Source: Rhodoferax sp. (GTDB taxonomy: Bacteria > Pseudomonadota > Gammaproteobacteria > Burkholderiales > Burkholderiaceae_C). Taken from it: DNA of 7,259 bases. Made by a program: the position numbers and the translations under genes. Within the stretch, counting starts at the first letter, position 1, and each line of letters opens with the position of its first letter. The stretch lies in assembly GCA_030683195.1 (NCBI GenBank), contig JAUXQA010000269.1:1-7259 (forward strand), read 5' to 3'. The notes under the pieces are model-generated. The model did not search any database. It saw only the letters and a list, made by a program, of their open reading frames with translations, and was not told the DNA's origin. Of the stretch, positions 1-5,418 are shown one piece after another.

Positions 1-932
1 GGCTCGTAGTGCGCTTGGTAACTCATGATGTAGCTCTTCAGACGGCCTTCCTGCGGCGCCCGCCGATCTGCCGGGCCGGCATCCAGGCCTTCCACTGCGG
101 CGAGCAGGCACTCACGCAAACGAGCGGATGTATACCCCTCCAGCAGTTGAGCCGTCAACGAGGTCGTGATCGCGAGTTTGCGCGGCAAATTGGAGGGAAT
201 CTGTGCGAACTGGGCCTCCAATGCATCGGGTCGAGCGAGCATGCCAACCACGGCCGAAAGTATTGGCGACAACTCGGATGCATGGGCAAATGTCGCGGCG
301 GTAACCACTTTGTCCGCCTCGTCAAGTAAAACGCCAAGCAACATCATGCGCGCGCCCAACGTGAGGGTTCGGTACTGCAAGATGCCAATAATGACAGCGC
401 GAAAGTCATTCAAAACCGCGATTTGCCCAGGATCCCCGTCGCCCTGCATCGGAAACCGGTAGGACGTGAACGACCCATCGTCCACCGCCATATCTCGCGC
501 CAGCATCTTGAATTGAATAGGCTCCGGATTCAGCAAAATAAGGCGCGCCGCCTCAGGGCAAGAAATGCCCAAGGCATGCTCACGCTGAGCACCAAATTGA
601 TTGATGTAACGCGGGTACAGCTTGCACGTGGTGCTGAGCGCTTGCGCACCCAGGCTTTTCTGAATCGCGCAGAGCTTGTCCTCTTGCTGAAAGTGGCATG
701 CGCCGTCCGGCTTCATGGCCAGAAAACCAAAGTTGTTGCCCGCACTGGGAGCCGGGTTTTTGTTGAGCGCCAGCCGGAACATAGGCGCAAGGTCTGGGTG
801 CGTATGGTCGTGGTACTTGTCATACGTCGCGCTGTCGATGCTAACCGTCCAGCCACGGCAACAAGTGTCTTCGCACTCCGCGCCAATGCAGCTGAAGCCG
901 GCGTAATAGCTGGGTACGCTGATGTTTTCCAT
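1..932 (-). CDS. fliB: Flagellin lysine-N-methylase FliB (C-terminus cut off by window edge)
   Basis: The minus strand is open without a stop from the ATG at 932 to the window edge, giving 310 codons; the full family protein is about 400 residues, so roughly the last quarter is missing. The protein opens MENISVPSYYAGFSCIGAEC and carries a cysteine cluster C15-x4-C20-x3-C24-C25 followed by GW. More cysteines lie at 79, 88, 103 (TTCKLYPR) and 125 (GISCPEAA). This is the layout of FliB and the YkgJ-type cysteine-cluster proteins, which are thought to bind a metal or Fe-S centre. FliB transfers methyl groups to surface lysines of flagellin in the cytoplasm before or during export. The start is firm: an in-frame TAA lies three codons upstream of the ATG, and a weak GGAA precedes it by 9 bases. 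The gene is divergent from flhD. The flagellin substrate gene is not in the window. Identity rests on recognised sequence pattern and flagellar context. Confidence 0.87.
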   Translation of the reverse strand, partial: MENISVPSYYAGFSCIGAECEDTCCRGWTVSIDSATYDKYHDHTHPDLAPMFRLALNKNPAPSAGNNFGFLAMKPDGACHFQQEDKLCAIQKSLGAQALSTTCKLYPRYINQFGAQREHALGISCPEAARLILLNPEPIQFKMLARDMAVDDGSFTSYRFPMQGDGDPGQIAVLNDFRAVIIGILQYRTLTLGARMMLLGVLLDEADKVVTAATFAHASELSPILSAVVGMLARPDALEAQFAQIPSNLPRKLAITTSLTAQLLEGYTSARLRECLLAAVEGLDAGPADRRAPQEGRLKSYIMSYQAHYE

Positions 933-980
933 GTTCGTTTATTCCGTGCTTGTTGTGATTGGCTTCCTGGGGAGGTTGAG

Positions 981-1088
981 ATGGACACTTCATTGTGCAA
1001 CACGTCTCTTGTAAGACTTTCCCCTACAAACCCTCGCCCCAACACTGACACGCCGAACAGGCAAATGCGGATTCAAGTTCTCGGGTGA
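981..1088 (+). CDS. Possible 35-residue leader or small ORF upstream of flhD
   Basis: A short ORF begins at ATG 981 and ends at TGA 1086-1088. It is preceded by GGGGAGG at 969-975, one of the strongest Shine-Dalgarno matches in the window, at a 5-base spacing. The product starts MDTSLCNTSLVRLSPTN, is rich in Thr, Asn, Pro and Arg, has no hydrophobic segment and no recognised domain. It stops 88 bases before the flhD ATG, so if transcribed it would be in the flhDC leader. It could equally be a chance ORF behind a purine run; only the ribosome binding site supports it. Confidence 0.2.
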   Translation: MDTSLCNTSLVRLSPTNPRPNTDTPNRQMRIQVLG

Positions 1089-1166
1089 GCGGTTCAGAAT
1101 CGGTTCCATGGTGCAAAGCTGGGCAATTGGCCGGCAAACACCACCCAGATAAATAGATAGCTTTTT

Positions 1167-1170
1167 GGAG
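1167..1170 (+). promoter_or_regulatory. Ribosome binding site of flhD
   Basis: GGAG lies 6 bases before ATG 1177 and selects that start. A TTG at 1165 in the same frame would overlap the site itself and is not a credible start. Confidence 0.75.
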
Positions 1171-1176
1171 CCGACC

Positions 1177-1503
1177 ATGAACGATGACCAACTCACCACC
1201 GAAATCCGCGAAGCCAACATGACTTACCTGATGTTGGCCCAAAACGTGATTCGCAAGGACAAGGCCGAGGCGCTGTTTCGTTTGGGGATCTCCGAGGAGT
1301 CGGCTACGCTGATTGCTACCCTGTCTCCCGCACAGATCATGAAGATTGCGTCGAGCCCGATGTTGTTGTGCCGGTTTCGGGTGGATGACGACATGGTGTG
1401 GAATCTGTTGACCAACCGCACGGTCAACAAGGTGGACAACGATGCCACCACCAAGCTGCATGCCAGCATTTTGATGGCCGGGCGTTTTGCCGAAGCCATG
1501 TGA
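1177..1503 (+). CDS. flhD: Flagellar master regulator subunit FlhD
   Basis: This gene encodes 108 residues, close to the usual 105-120 of FlhD. With FlhC it forms the hetero-hexameric activator that turns on class II flagellar operons with sigma70 RNA polymerase. The protein reads MNDDQLTTEIREANMTYLML, then AQNVIRKDKAEALFRLGISEE, which follows the enterobacterial FlhD wording (SYLLLAQ...QDKASAMFRLGINEE) position for position. Cys65 in LLCRFRVDDD falls at the same number as the disulfide-forming Cys65 of E. coli FlhD. The start is set by GGAG six bases upstream. The flhC gene follows after 40 bases, so the two should be one transcript. The C-terminus is slightly shorter than in E. coli (116 residues), lacking the final basic tail. 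Confidence 0.96.
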   Translation: MNDDQLTTEIREANMTYLMLAQNVIRKDKAEALFRLGISEESATLIATLSPAQIMKIASSPMLLCRFRVDDDMVWNLLTNRTVNKVDNDATTKLHASILMAGRFAEAM

Positions 1504-1530
1504 TTGGCACGGTTCGTTTTCAAAGTTTTC

Positions 1531-1535
1531 AGGAG
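1531..1535 (+). promoter_or_regulatory. Ribosome binding site of flhC
   Basis: AGGAG stands 8 bases before ATG 1544 and decides the flhC start over in-frame codons further upstream that would overlap the end of flhD. Confidence 0.75.
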
Positions 1536-1543
1536 TACCCAGC

Positions 1544-2089
1544 ATGGCCACCGCATCCACCAAGAGCGTTTTGAATGATTCCCGTCAGGTTGAGCGCGCT
1601 GTGGCGCTGATTCAACTCGGTGCACGCCTGCAGGTGCTGGAGAGTGAGACTGATTTGTCTTATGAGCGTTTGCTGCGTCTGTACAAAGAGGTGGCGGGCA
1701 AGTCACCTTCAAAAGGTCAACTGCCTTTCTCGACCGAGTGGTTTCTGACCTGGCAGCCCAATATCCATGCTTCCTTGTTTCTCAATACCTATGAGTACTT
1801 GAGCAAGGTGAGTGAGCTCGACGATATTGATGCGGTCATGAAGGCTTATCGGCTGTACACCGAGCAAATTGCGGCTTGTGGGGTGGAGCCTTTGCTTTCC
1901 ATCACCAGGGCTTGGCGCCTAGTGAAGTTTGTGGATAACAACATGCTGGGGCGCACCAAGTGCAGCAAGTGCGGAGGGCATTTTGTAACCGAGGCTTATG
2001 CCAACGCGCGTCATTTCGAGTGCGGCCTGTGCACACCCCCGGCACGCGCCGGCAAGGGGGCTACCTCGGGCGGGATCTTGCTGCATTGA
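1544..2089 (+). CDS. flhC: Flagellar master regulator subunit FlhC
   Basis: The product is 181 residues (E. coli FlhC has 192). FlhC is the main DNA-contacting partner of FlhD in the FlhD4C2 activator of early flagellar genes. The helical N-terminal and middle parts contain family wording such as LIQLGARLQVLESET, and LPFSTEWFLTWQPNIHASLF. The zinc site is complete: Cys140 and Cys143 (CSKC) and Cys160 and Cys163 (CGLC), matching the four-cysteine centre of FlhC. After the last cysteine only an 18-residue Ala/Gly-rich tail remains. The gene follows flhD at 40 bases and is presumably co-transcribed. It ends 26 bases before the end of the convergent small ORF, with a hairpin shortly beyond. Confidence 0.96.
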   Translation: MATASTKSVLNDSRQVERAVALIQLGARLQVLESETDLSYERLLRLYKEVAGKSPSKGQLPFSTEWFLTWQPNIHASLFLNTYEYLSKVSELDDIDAVMKAYRLYTEQIAACGVEPLLSITRAWRLVKFVDNNMLGRTKCSKCGGHFVTEAYANARHFECGLCTPPARAGKGATSGGILLH

Positions 2090-2114
2090 GCGTGCTTCGA
2101 AAGTTAGCAGGTAC

Positions 2115-2318
2115 TCAGCGCTTGGGACTGATGGGGGAATCGTTAACGATTCCCCAAGAGTTTGCAGGCGTCACCGGCGGCTTGCTGGATTCATCAAGCC
2201 GCTGAGCGCGTTCAGCGTACCAAAGGGCAAACCCCACGCCACCGATGATGACGGCAACCAAAAGCAAAAGCTTTAGCGCAGTGATCCATATATTCGGTTC
2301 CTTTTGCTCCTTCACCAT
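2115..2318 (-). CDS. Small single-pass membrane protein, unknown function
   Basis: The ORF encodes 67 residues starting MVKEQKEPNIWITAL. Residues 11-35 form one strong membrane segment (WITALKLLLLVAVIIGGVGF...). It is flanked by a short charged N-terminus (K3, E4, K6, E7) and a charged then Ser/Pro-rich tail (ERAQRLDESSKPPVTP). I do not recognise a family. The start is uncertain: AGGAG lies only 3 bases before ATG 2318 but an ideal 6 bases before the next codon, GTG 2315; a TTG at 2351 would also be in frame. The gene is antisense to the flagellar genes, converges on flhC (25-base gap) and is divergent from motA. A fair sigma70-like promoter is visible upstream at 2446-2475. The last codons contain a perfect palindrome, which may serve as a terminator rather than as coding sequence. 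A real hydrophobic segment plus a ribosome binding site favour a gene, but a chance ORF is not excluded. Confidence 0.45.
   Translation of the reverse strand: MVKEQKEPNIWITALKLLLLVAVIIGGVGFALWYAERAQRLDESSKPPVTPANSWGIVNDSPISPKR
2134..2155. repeat. 22-base perfect palindrome, possible terminator hairpin
   Basis: The arms GGGGAATCG and CGATTCCCC flank TTAA, giving a 9-bp perfect stem with a 4-base loop; the whole is symmetric about GTTAAC. It lies 44 bases after the flhC stop and inside the last codons of the convergent small ORF, so it could end transcription of flhDC. Neither side has a clear T run (AAGAGTTTGC on the plus side), so classic intrinsic termination is doubtful; an operator or mRNA-end stabiliser is also possible. 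Confidence 0.4.
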
Positions 2319-2367
2319 CGACTCCTGAAGATTTGAGTAAACAGTCTGCAATCTGCGAATTACAAGC

Positions 2368-2379
2368 TTGATGCATCAA
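2368..2379. repeat. 12-base perfect palindrome in the small ORF-motA control region
   Basis: TTGATGCATCAA is its own reverse complement. It lies between the divergent starts at 2318 and 2513, a usual position for a dimeric regulator site. No regulator is assigned. Confidence 0.3.
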
Positions 2380-2437
2380 CTTTCACTATGACGAAAACTG
2401 CAGAATGAATGCTGTTTTAACAGTCTTGCGCGACCGG

Positions 2438-2466
2438 TAGGCTCAATTAAACTATGCGATTATGAT
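2438..2466 (+). promoter_or_regulatory. Candidate motA promoter
   Basis: TATGAT at 2461-2466 matches the sigma70 -10 box at five of six positions. The -35 at 17-base spacing (TAGGCT, 2438-2443) is poor, which would suit a promoter that needs an activator such as FlhDC. It would start transcription about 40 bases before the motA ATG. An alternative pair is TTGCGC (2426-2431) and TAAACT (2448-2453). No convincing sigma28 promoter with correct spacing was found. Confidence 0.3.
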
Positions 2467-2475
2467 TTTTATCAA
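2446..2475 (-). promoter_or_regulatory. Candidate minus-strand promoter for the small membrane ORF
   Basis: Read on the minus strand, TTGATA (2475-2470) and TTTAAT (2451-2446) each match the sigma70 boxes at five of six positions, with an 18-base spacer. It would give a leader of about 120 bases before the ATG at 2318. It overlaps the candidate motA promoter. Confidence 0.33.
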
Positions 2476-2480
2476 CCTTT

Positions 2481-2495
2481 GAGGCCGAGGGCCTC
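2481..2495 (+). repeat. Short GC-rich hairpin in the motA leader
   Basis: GAGGCC and GGCCTC form a 6-bp perfect stem around a GAG loop, ending 17 bases before the motA ATG. It contains the only GAGG-like purine runs in the leader, which are too far from the start to act as a normal ribosome binding site. Confidence 0.4.
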
Positions 2496-2512
2496 GCAGT
2501 CACAATACATCT

Positions 2513-3370
2513 ATGTTTGTAATTATTGGTTGGGTTGTGGTGATGTTGTGCGTGTTTGGTGTTTACATCTTTCACGGCGGCAATATTGGGGTCATTCTCA
2601 CGGCACTGCCATTTGAGATGATCACTATTGGCGGCGCCACGATTGGTGCTTTCATTGCCAATAACCAAATGAAAGTTATCAAGGCCACCATCAAAGGGCT
2701 GGGCACCTGCTTCAAGGGTAGCAAATACACCAAAGCCCGGTACATGGATTTACTGGCCTTGATGTTTGACATTTTGCAAAAGGCCAGAAAAGAAGGCCTG
2801 ATGGCGATTGAGAGCGACGTTGAAGATCCGCACAACTCAGAAATATTCAAAAAACACGGTGATGTAGGTCACGACCACCATGTGGTGGAGTTCATTACGG
2901 ATTACCTTCGCATGATGGTCTCTGGCAATCTGAATGCTCACGAAATCGAGTCTTTGATGGACAGCGAGATCGACACCCACCACCAGGAAGAACACGCTGC
3001 GGTAGCCGCCTTGCAACGTATTGCAGGCGGCTTGCCGGCATTTGGCATCGTTGCTGCGGTGCTGGGGGTGGTGAACACCATGGGCTCGGTGGGCCAAGCA
3101 CCCGCCATTTTGGGCGGCATGATCGCCTCGGCCCTTGTGGGTACATTTTTGGGAATTTTGCTGGCTTATGCGTTTGCAGAACCTTTGGCGGGTCTGCTGG
3201 AGCAAAAGGTTGAGGAAGCCGGCAAAGAGCTGCAGTGCATCAAGACCACCCTGCTGGCCAGCATGCAAGGCTATAACCCGTCCACCGCCATTGAGTTCGG
3301 ACGCAAGGTGCTGTACTCCACCGAGCGCCCCTCTTTTACCGAGCTGGAAACCTTTGTCAAGAAAAAATAA
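2513..3370 (+). CDS. motA: Flagellar motor stator protein MotA
   Basis: The protein is 285 residues, the usual MotA length. MotA with MotB forms the inner-membrane proton channel that drives flagellar rotation, and its cytoplasmic loop pushes on FliG. Two N-terminal membrane segments (about 1-20 and 28-50, with FEMITIGGATIGAF) precede the cytoplasmic loop. Arg92 and Glu100 are in register with E. coli Arg90 and Glu98, which contact FliG. Two C-terminal segments follow (about 173-193 and 200-225), with Pro175 (LPAFGIVAA) and Pro224 (EPLAGLL) matching the essential Pro173 and Pro222. The end reads EFGRKVLYSTERPSF, a family signature. No Shine-Dalgarno precedes ATG 2513, but the MFVIIGW start fits the family. 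motB follows after 18 bases. Confidence 0.97.
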   Translation: MFVIIGWVVVMLCVFGVYIFHGGNIGVILTALPFEMITIGGATIGAFIANNQMKVIKATIKGLGTCFKGSKYTKARYMDLLALMFDILQKARKEGLMAIESDVEDPHNSEIFKKHGDVGHDHHVVEFITDYLRMMVSGNLNAHEIESLMDSEIDTHHQEEHAAVAALQRIAGGLPAFGIVAAVLGVVNTMGSVGQAPAILGGMIASALVGTFLGILLAYAFAEPLAGLLEQKVEEAGKELQCIKTTLLASMQGYNPSTAIEFGRKVLYSTERPSFTELETFVKKK

Positions 3371-3388
3371 TCCGCGCGGGCTCTGACC

Positions 3389-4300
3389 ATGGCTACCGAA
3401 GCTAAAAAGTTACAACCAATCATCATCAAGCGGGTGAAGAAGGGGGGGCACTCAGCTCATGGCGGCGCATGGAAAATCGCTTATGCCGACTTCGTAACCG
3501 CCATGATGGCGTTCTTTTTGTTGATGTGGCTGCTGGGTTCAACGTCAGAGGGCGACAAAAAGGGGATTTCAGATTATTTTCAATCCCCGTTAAAGGTCTC
3601 ATTGATGGGCGGTAGCGGCGCTGGCGCAAGCAACAGCATCATTACCGGCGGGGGGAATGACCTGACGCAACAATCGGGCCAGTCACGACGAGGTGATGGC
3701 CAGGATGCCATGTCCAAAAAACAGATGGCGGAGGCCGCGAAGGCGGAGGTCGCCAAACAGGACGCCAAAAACCTGGCGGCCTTGAGCGCCAAAATCAGCG
3801 CGCTGATCTCCAGCAATCCGAAGCTCAGCGAGTTCACTTCTCAAATACGACTGGACACAACCCCGGACGGCTTGCAGATACAAATCGTGGACGACCAAAA
3901 GCGGCCCATGTTCGACAGCGGCAGCGCCATGGTCAAGCCTTACATGCGTGACATCCTGCGAGAGATCGGCGCAGCCTTGAACGGGGTAGAAAACAAGATC
4001 AGTCTGGATGGCCACACTGATCGCTCACCCTACAGCAGTGCAGACCGGGGCTACAGCAACTGGGAACTCTCGTCCGATCGAGCCAATGCATCTCGGCGCG
4101 AGTTGGTTGTGGCCGGCATGCCTGATGACAAACTGGCCCGAGTGGTCGGGTTAGCGTCCAGCATTTTGCTGGATGCTGAGAATCCGTTCAGCCCGGCCAA
4201 TCGCAGAATCAGTATCATTGTCATGACGCGTGAGGCCGAGGAACGGCTCATGGGCACCGGACGCACACCGGTTTCAACGGATCCCAAACCGGCCACCTAG
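3389..4300 (+). CDS. motB: Flagellar motor stator protein MotB
   Basis: The 303-residue product anchors the MotA ring to peptidoglycan and carries the proton-binding site. A basic N-terminus with KKGGHSAHGGAWKIAYADF leads into a single membrane helix (about 31-50); Asp34 is the channel aspartate (Asp32 in E. coli). The YFQSPLKVSL segment (63-72) corresponds to the plug region. A Gly/Ser/Gln-rich linker (about 74-107) follows, then an OmpA-like peptidoglycan-binding domain. That domain has MFDSGSAMVKPYM (174-186) and LDGHTDRSPY (206-215), followed by NWELSSDRANASRR. It follows motA by 18 bases without a clear Shine-Dalgarno, so translation may depend on motA. Codons 18-20 contain a run of seven G. 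A 74-base gap separates it from cheY. Confidence 0.97.
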   Translation: MATEAKKLQPIIIKRVKKGGHSAHGGAWKIAYADFVTAMMAFFLLMWLLGSTSEGDKKGISDYFQSPLKVSLMGGSGAGASNSIITGGGNDLTQQSGQSRRGDGQDAMSKKQMAEAAKAEVAKQDAKNLAALSAKISALISSNPKLSEFTSQIRLDTTPDGLQIQIVDDQKRPMFDSGSAMVKPYMRDILREIGAALNGVENKISLDGHTDRSPYSSADRGYSNWELSSDRANASRRELVVAGMPDDKLARVVGLASSILLDAENPFSPANRRISIIVMTREAEERLMGTGRTPVSTDPKPAT

Positions 4301-4374
4301 ACCTACAGCCTGAAACAACATGATTCCAAACCTATTTGCAACAAATCAAACAAACGCCATTGAAAGGGTGTCCC
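4301..4374. other. motB-cheY spacer
   Basis: This short A/C-rich spacer has a small stem ATTTG (4334-4338)/CAAAT (4342-4346) with a 3-base loop and no clear promoter or terminator. It ends in the cheY ribosome binding site. Cotranscription with motAB is likely. Confidence 0.4.
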
Positions 4375-4764
4375 ATGGCAAATGAGCTCCGATTTTTGGT
4401 GGTGGACGATTTCTCGACCATGAGGCGAATCGTCCGAAATCTGCTCAAGGAGAGCGGATACACAGAAGCTGATGAGGCCGAAGATGGTGTTGTGGCATTG
4501 CAAAAACTGCGCAACAGCAATTTTGACTTTGTCGTCAGCGACATCAATATGCCCAACATGAATGGCTTTCAACTCCTGATGGAAATCAAGAAGGATGAAA
4601 AACTCAAACACATTCCTGTTTTGATGGTCACCGCCGAAGCACGGAAAGAAGACATCGTGATGGCTGCGCAACAAGGCGCCGCCGGCTACATTGTCAAACC
4701 ATTCACCAAAGCCACACTGGAAGACAAAGTGAGCTTGATTCTCACCAAAATGGGGCTGAAGTGA
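4375..4764 (+). CDS. cheY: Chemotaxis response regulator CheY
   Basis: The product is 129 residues, the same length as E. coli CheY. Phosphorylated by CheA, CheY binds FliM at the motor switch and changes rotation sense. It reads MANELRFLVVDDFSTMRRIV, nearly identical to the E. coli N-terminus. Asp11 and Asp12 bind the metal, Asp56 (SDINMPNMNGF) is the phosphorylation site, Thr86 (MVTAEARKE) and Lys108 (YIVKPF) are the switch residues, and Tyr105 matches E. coli Tyr106. The tryptophan after the phospho-Asp in E. coli is Ile57 here. The start is chosen from the family N-terminus and an AAGG (4364-4367) 7 bases upstream; in-frame codons from 4336 would add 13 residues unlike CheY. The stop overlaps the cheZ start. 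Confidence 0.97.
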   Translation: MANELRFLVVDDFSTMRRIVRNLLKESGYTEADEAEDGVVALQKLRNSNFDFVVSDINMPNMNGFQLLMEIKKDEKLKHIPVLMVTAEARKEDIVMAAQQGAAGYIVKPFTKATLEDKVSLILTKMGLK

Positions 4765-5405
4765 ACACCCAACTCAGCCCACACTCCTCCCCGGATCTGC
4801 CCTTGGCAAGCGGGTCAGACGTTCACCAATCCATCGGTGTTCTGACCAGGCAGCTGCACGATGCACTGAATGGGCTGGGCTTGACGGACAAAGTCAAGAC
4901 CTGGGCTGGTGAACTGCCAGATGCAAAAAGCCGGCTATCCTATATTGCAAGACTCACTGGAGACGCTGCAGAAAAGGTGCTGAACCAGGTCGATCAGGCA
5001 AAATCTCAGCACGACTTCATTGCTTCAGAAACCCGCCGGATCGCAGCCTTGATTGTCAAAGATCCCGTGGCAGCGGTTGCCAAGGGGCACGTGATGAATT
5101 TTCTGACCGATGTGGAAAGCGCGACGCTCAAGGCCGACCAGCATCTGACTGAAATCATGATGGCCCAGGATTTTCATGACCTGACGGGCCAGGTGATTGC
5201 CAAGGTTGTCACACTGGCAGCCAACATTGAGGAGCAATTGATCCAACTGCTCATTCAGACAGCTCCTCCTGCTGCCATCGTCAAAGCACCCGTGTTGGAG
5301 CACCGCCCCACCCTGTCCGGGCCAGTCGTTGACCCCGAGGGCAATCCGGATGTTGTGACCGGACAGTCTGAAGTAGATGACCTGCTTGCCAGCCTGGGGT
5401 TTTAA
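4761..5405 (+). CDS. cheZ: CheY-P phosphatase CheZ
   Basis: The 214-residue product (E. coli CheZ has 214) removes phosphate from CheY-P and so ends the switching signal. It is mainly a long helical hairpin. The active segment AQDFHDLTGQVI holds Asp140 and Gln144, matching E. coli Asp143 and Gln147; Gln144 places the attacking water. A Pro-rich linker (about 170-200) leads to the C-terminal CheY-binding helix EVDDLLASLGF (204-214), almost the same as in E. coli. The start is GTG 4761, overlapping the cheY stop as GTGA, with GGGG (4752-4755) 5 bases upstream, so translation is probably coupled to cheY. The N-terminal 20 residues are poorly conserved and Ser/Pro-rich. Confidence 0.96.
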   Translation: MNTQLSPHSSPDLPLASGSDVHQSIGVLTRQLHDALNGLGLTDKVKTWAGELPDAKSRLSYIARLTGDAAEKVLNQVDQAKSQHDFIASETRRIAALIVKDPVAAVAKGHVMNFLTDVESATLKADQHLTEIMMAQDFHDLTGQVIAKVVTLAANIEEQLIQLLIQTAPPAAIVKAPVLEHRPTLSGPVVDPEGNPDVVTGQSEVDDLLASLGF

Positions 5406-5418
5406 GGCCGATTGATGT

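Larger units (their letters stand above)
933..1176. other. Divergent intergenic region between fliB and flhD (flhDC control region)
   Basis: This stretch must hold the promoters of both fliB (leftward) and flhDC (rightward). No strong sigma70 pair stands out. The best rightward candidate is TTGGCC at 1127-1132 with GATAAA at 1148-1153, but the spacing is only 15, so it is weak. Other visible structure is an inverted repeat TTGTA (1009-1013)/TACAA (1025-1029) and a direct repeat CGGTTC at 1090-1095 and 1101-1106, exactly 11 bases apart. A 35-codon ORF (981-1088, plus strand) sits behind a near-ideal GGGGAGG (969-975) with 5-base spacing and could be a leader peptide of flhD; its product (MDTSLCNTSLVRLSPTNPRP...) resembles nothing I recognise. 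Confidence 0.5.
2090..2512. other. Intergenic region between flhC and motA with a small antisense ORF
   Basis: These 423 bases hold no plus-strand gene. On the minus strand is a probable small membrane protein gene (2115-2318). The rest contains a 22-base perfect palindrome (2134-2155), a 12-base perfect palindrome TTGATGCATCAA (2368-2379), an imperfect stem AAAACTGCA (2394-2402)/TGCTGTTTT (2410-2418) with one mismatch and a 7-base loop, candidate promoters around 2438-2475 in both directions, and a GC-rich hairpin just before motA (2481-2495). The 194 bases between the small ORF start and motA are AT-rich compared with the genes around, as expected of a control region. Confidence 0.6.

Noticed and set aside
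713..1051. Minus-strand ORF overlapping the N-terminal part of fliB in another frame
   Set aside because: It is Ser/Thr/Arg-rich without motifs, while the overlapping fliB frame shows the full cysteine cluster and continues to the window edge.
423..1088. Long plus-strand ORF of about 220 codons opposite fliB
   Set aside because: It mirrors the minus-strand fliB frame, has an Arg/Val-rich composition typical of an antisense shadow, and no recognisable domain. Only its last 35 codons, with their own ribosome binding site, were kept as a weak candidate.
1024..1563. Minus-strand ORF of about 180 codons antisense to flhD
   Set aside because: It covers flhD, which is certain, and its His/Gln/Gly-rich product looks like a reverse-strand shadow.
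2376..2398. TCAACTTT followed by GACGAAAA as a sigma28 (FliA) promoter for motA
   Set aside because: The two boxes resemble the consensus loosely but the spacer is about 6 bases instead of 11.
2855..2998. Histidine-rich patches in the MotA cytoplasmic loop as a possible metal site
   Set aside because: Similar DHH-type wording in this loop is, as far as I recall, common in proteobacterial MotA, so it is not evidence of a special function.
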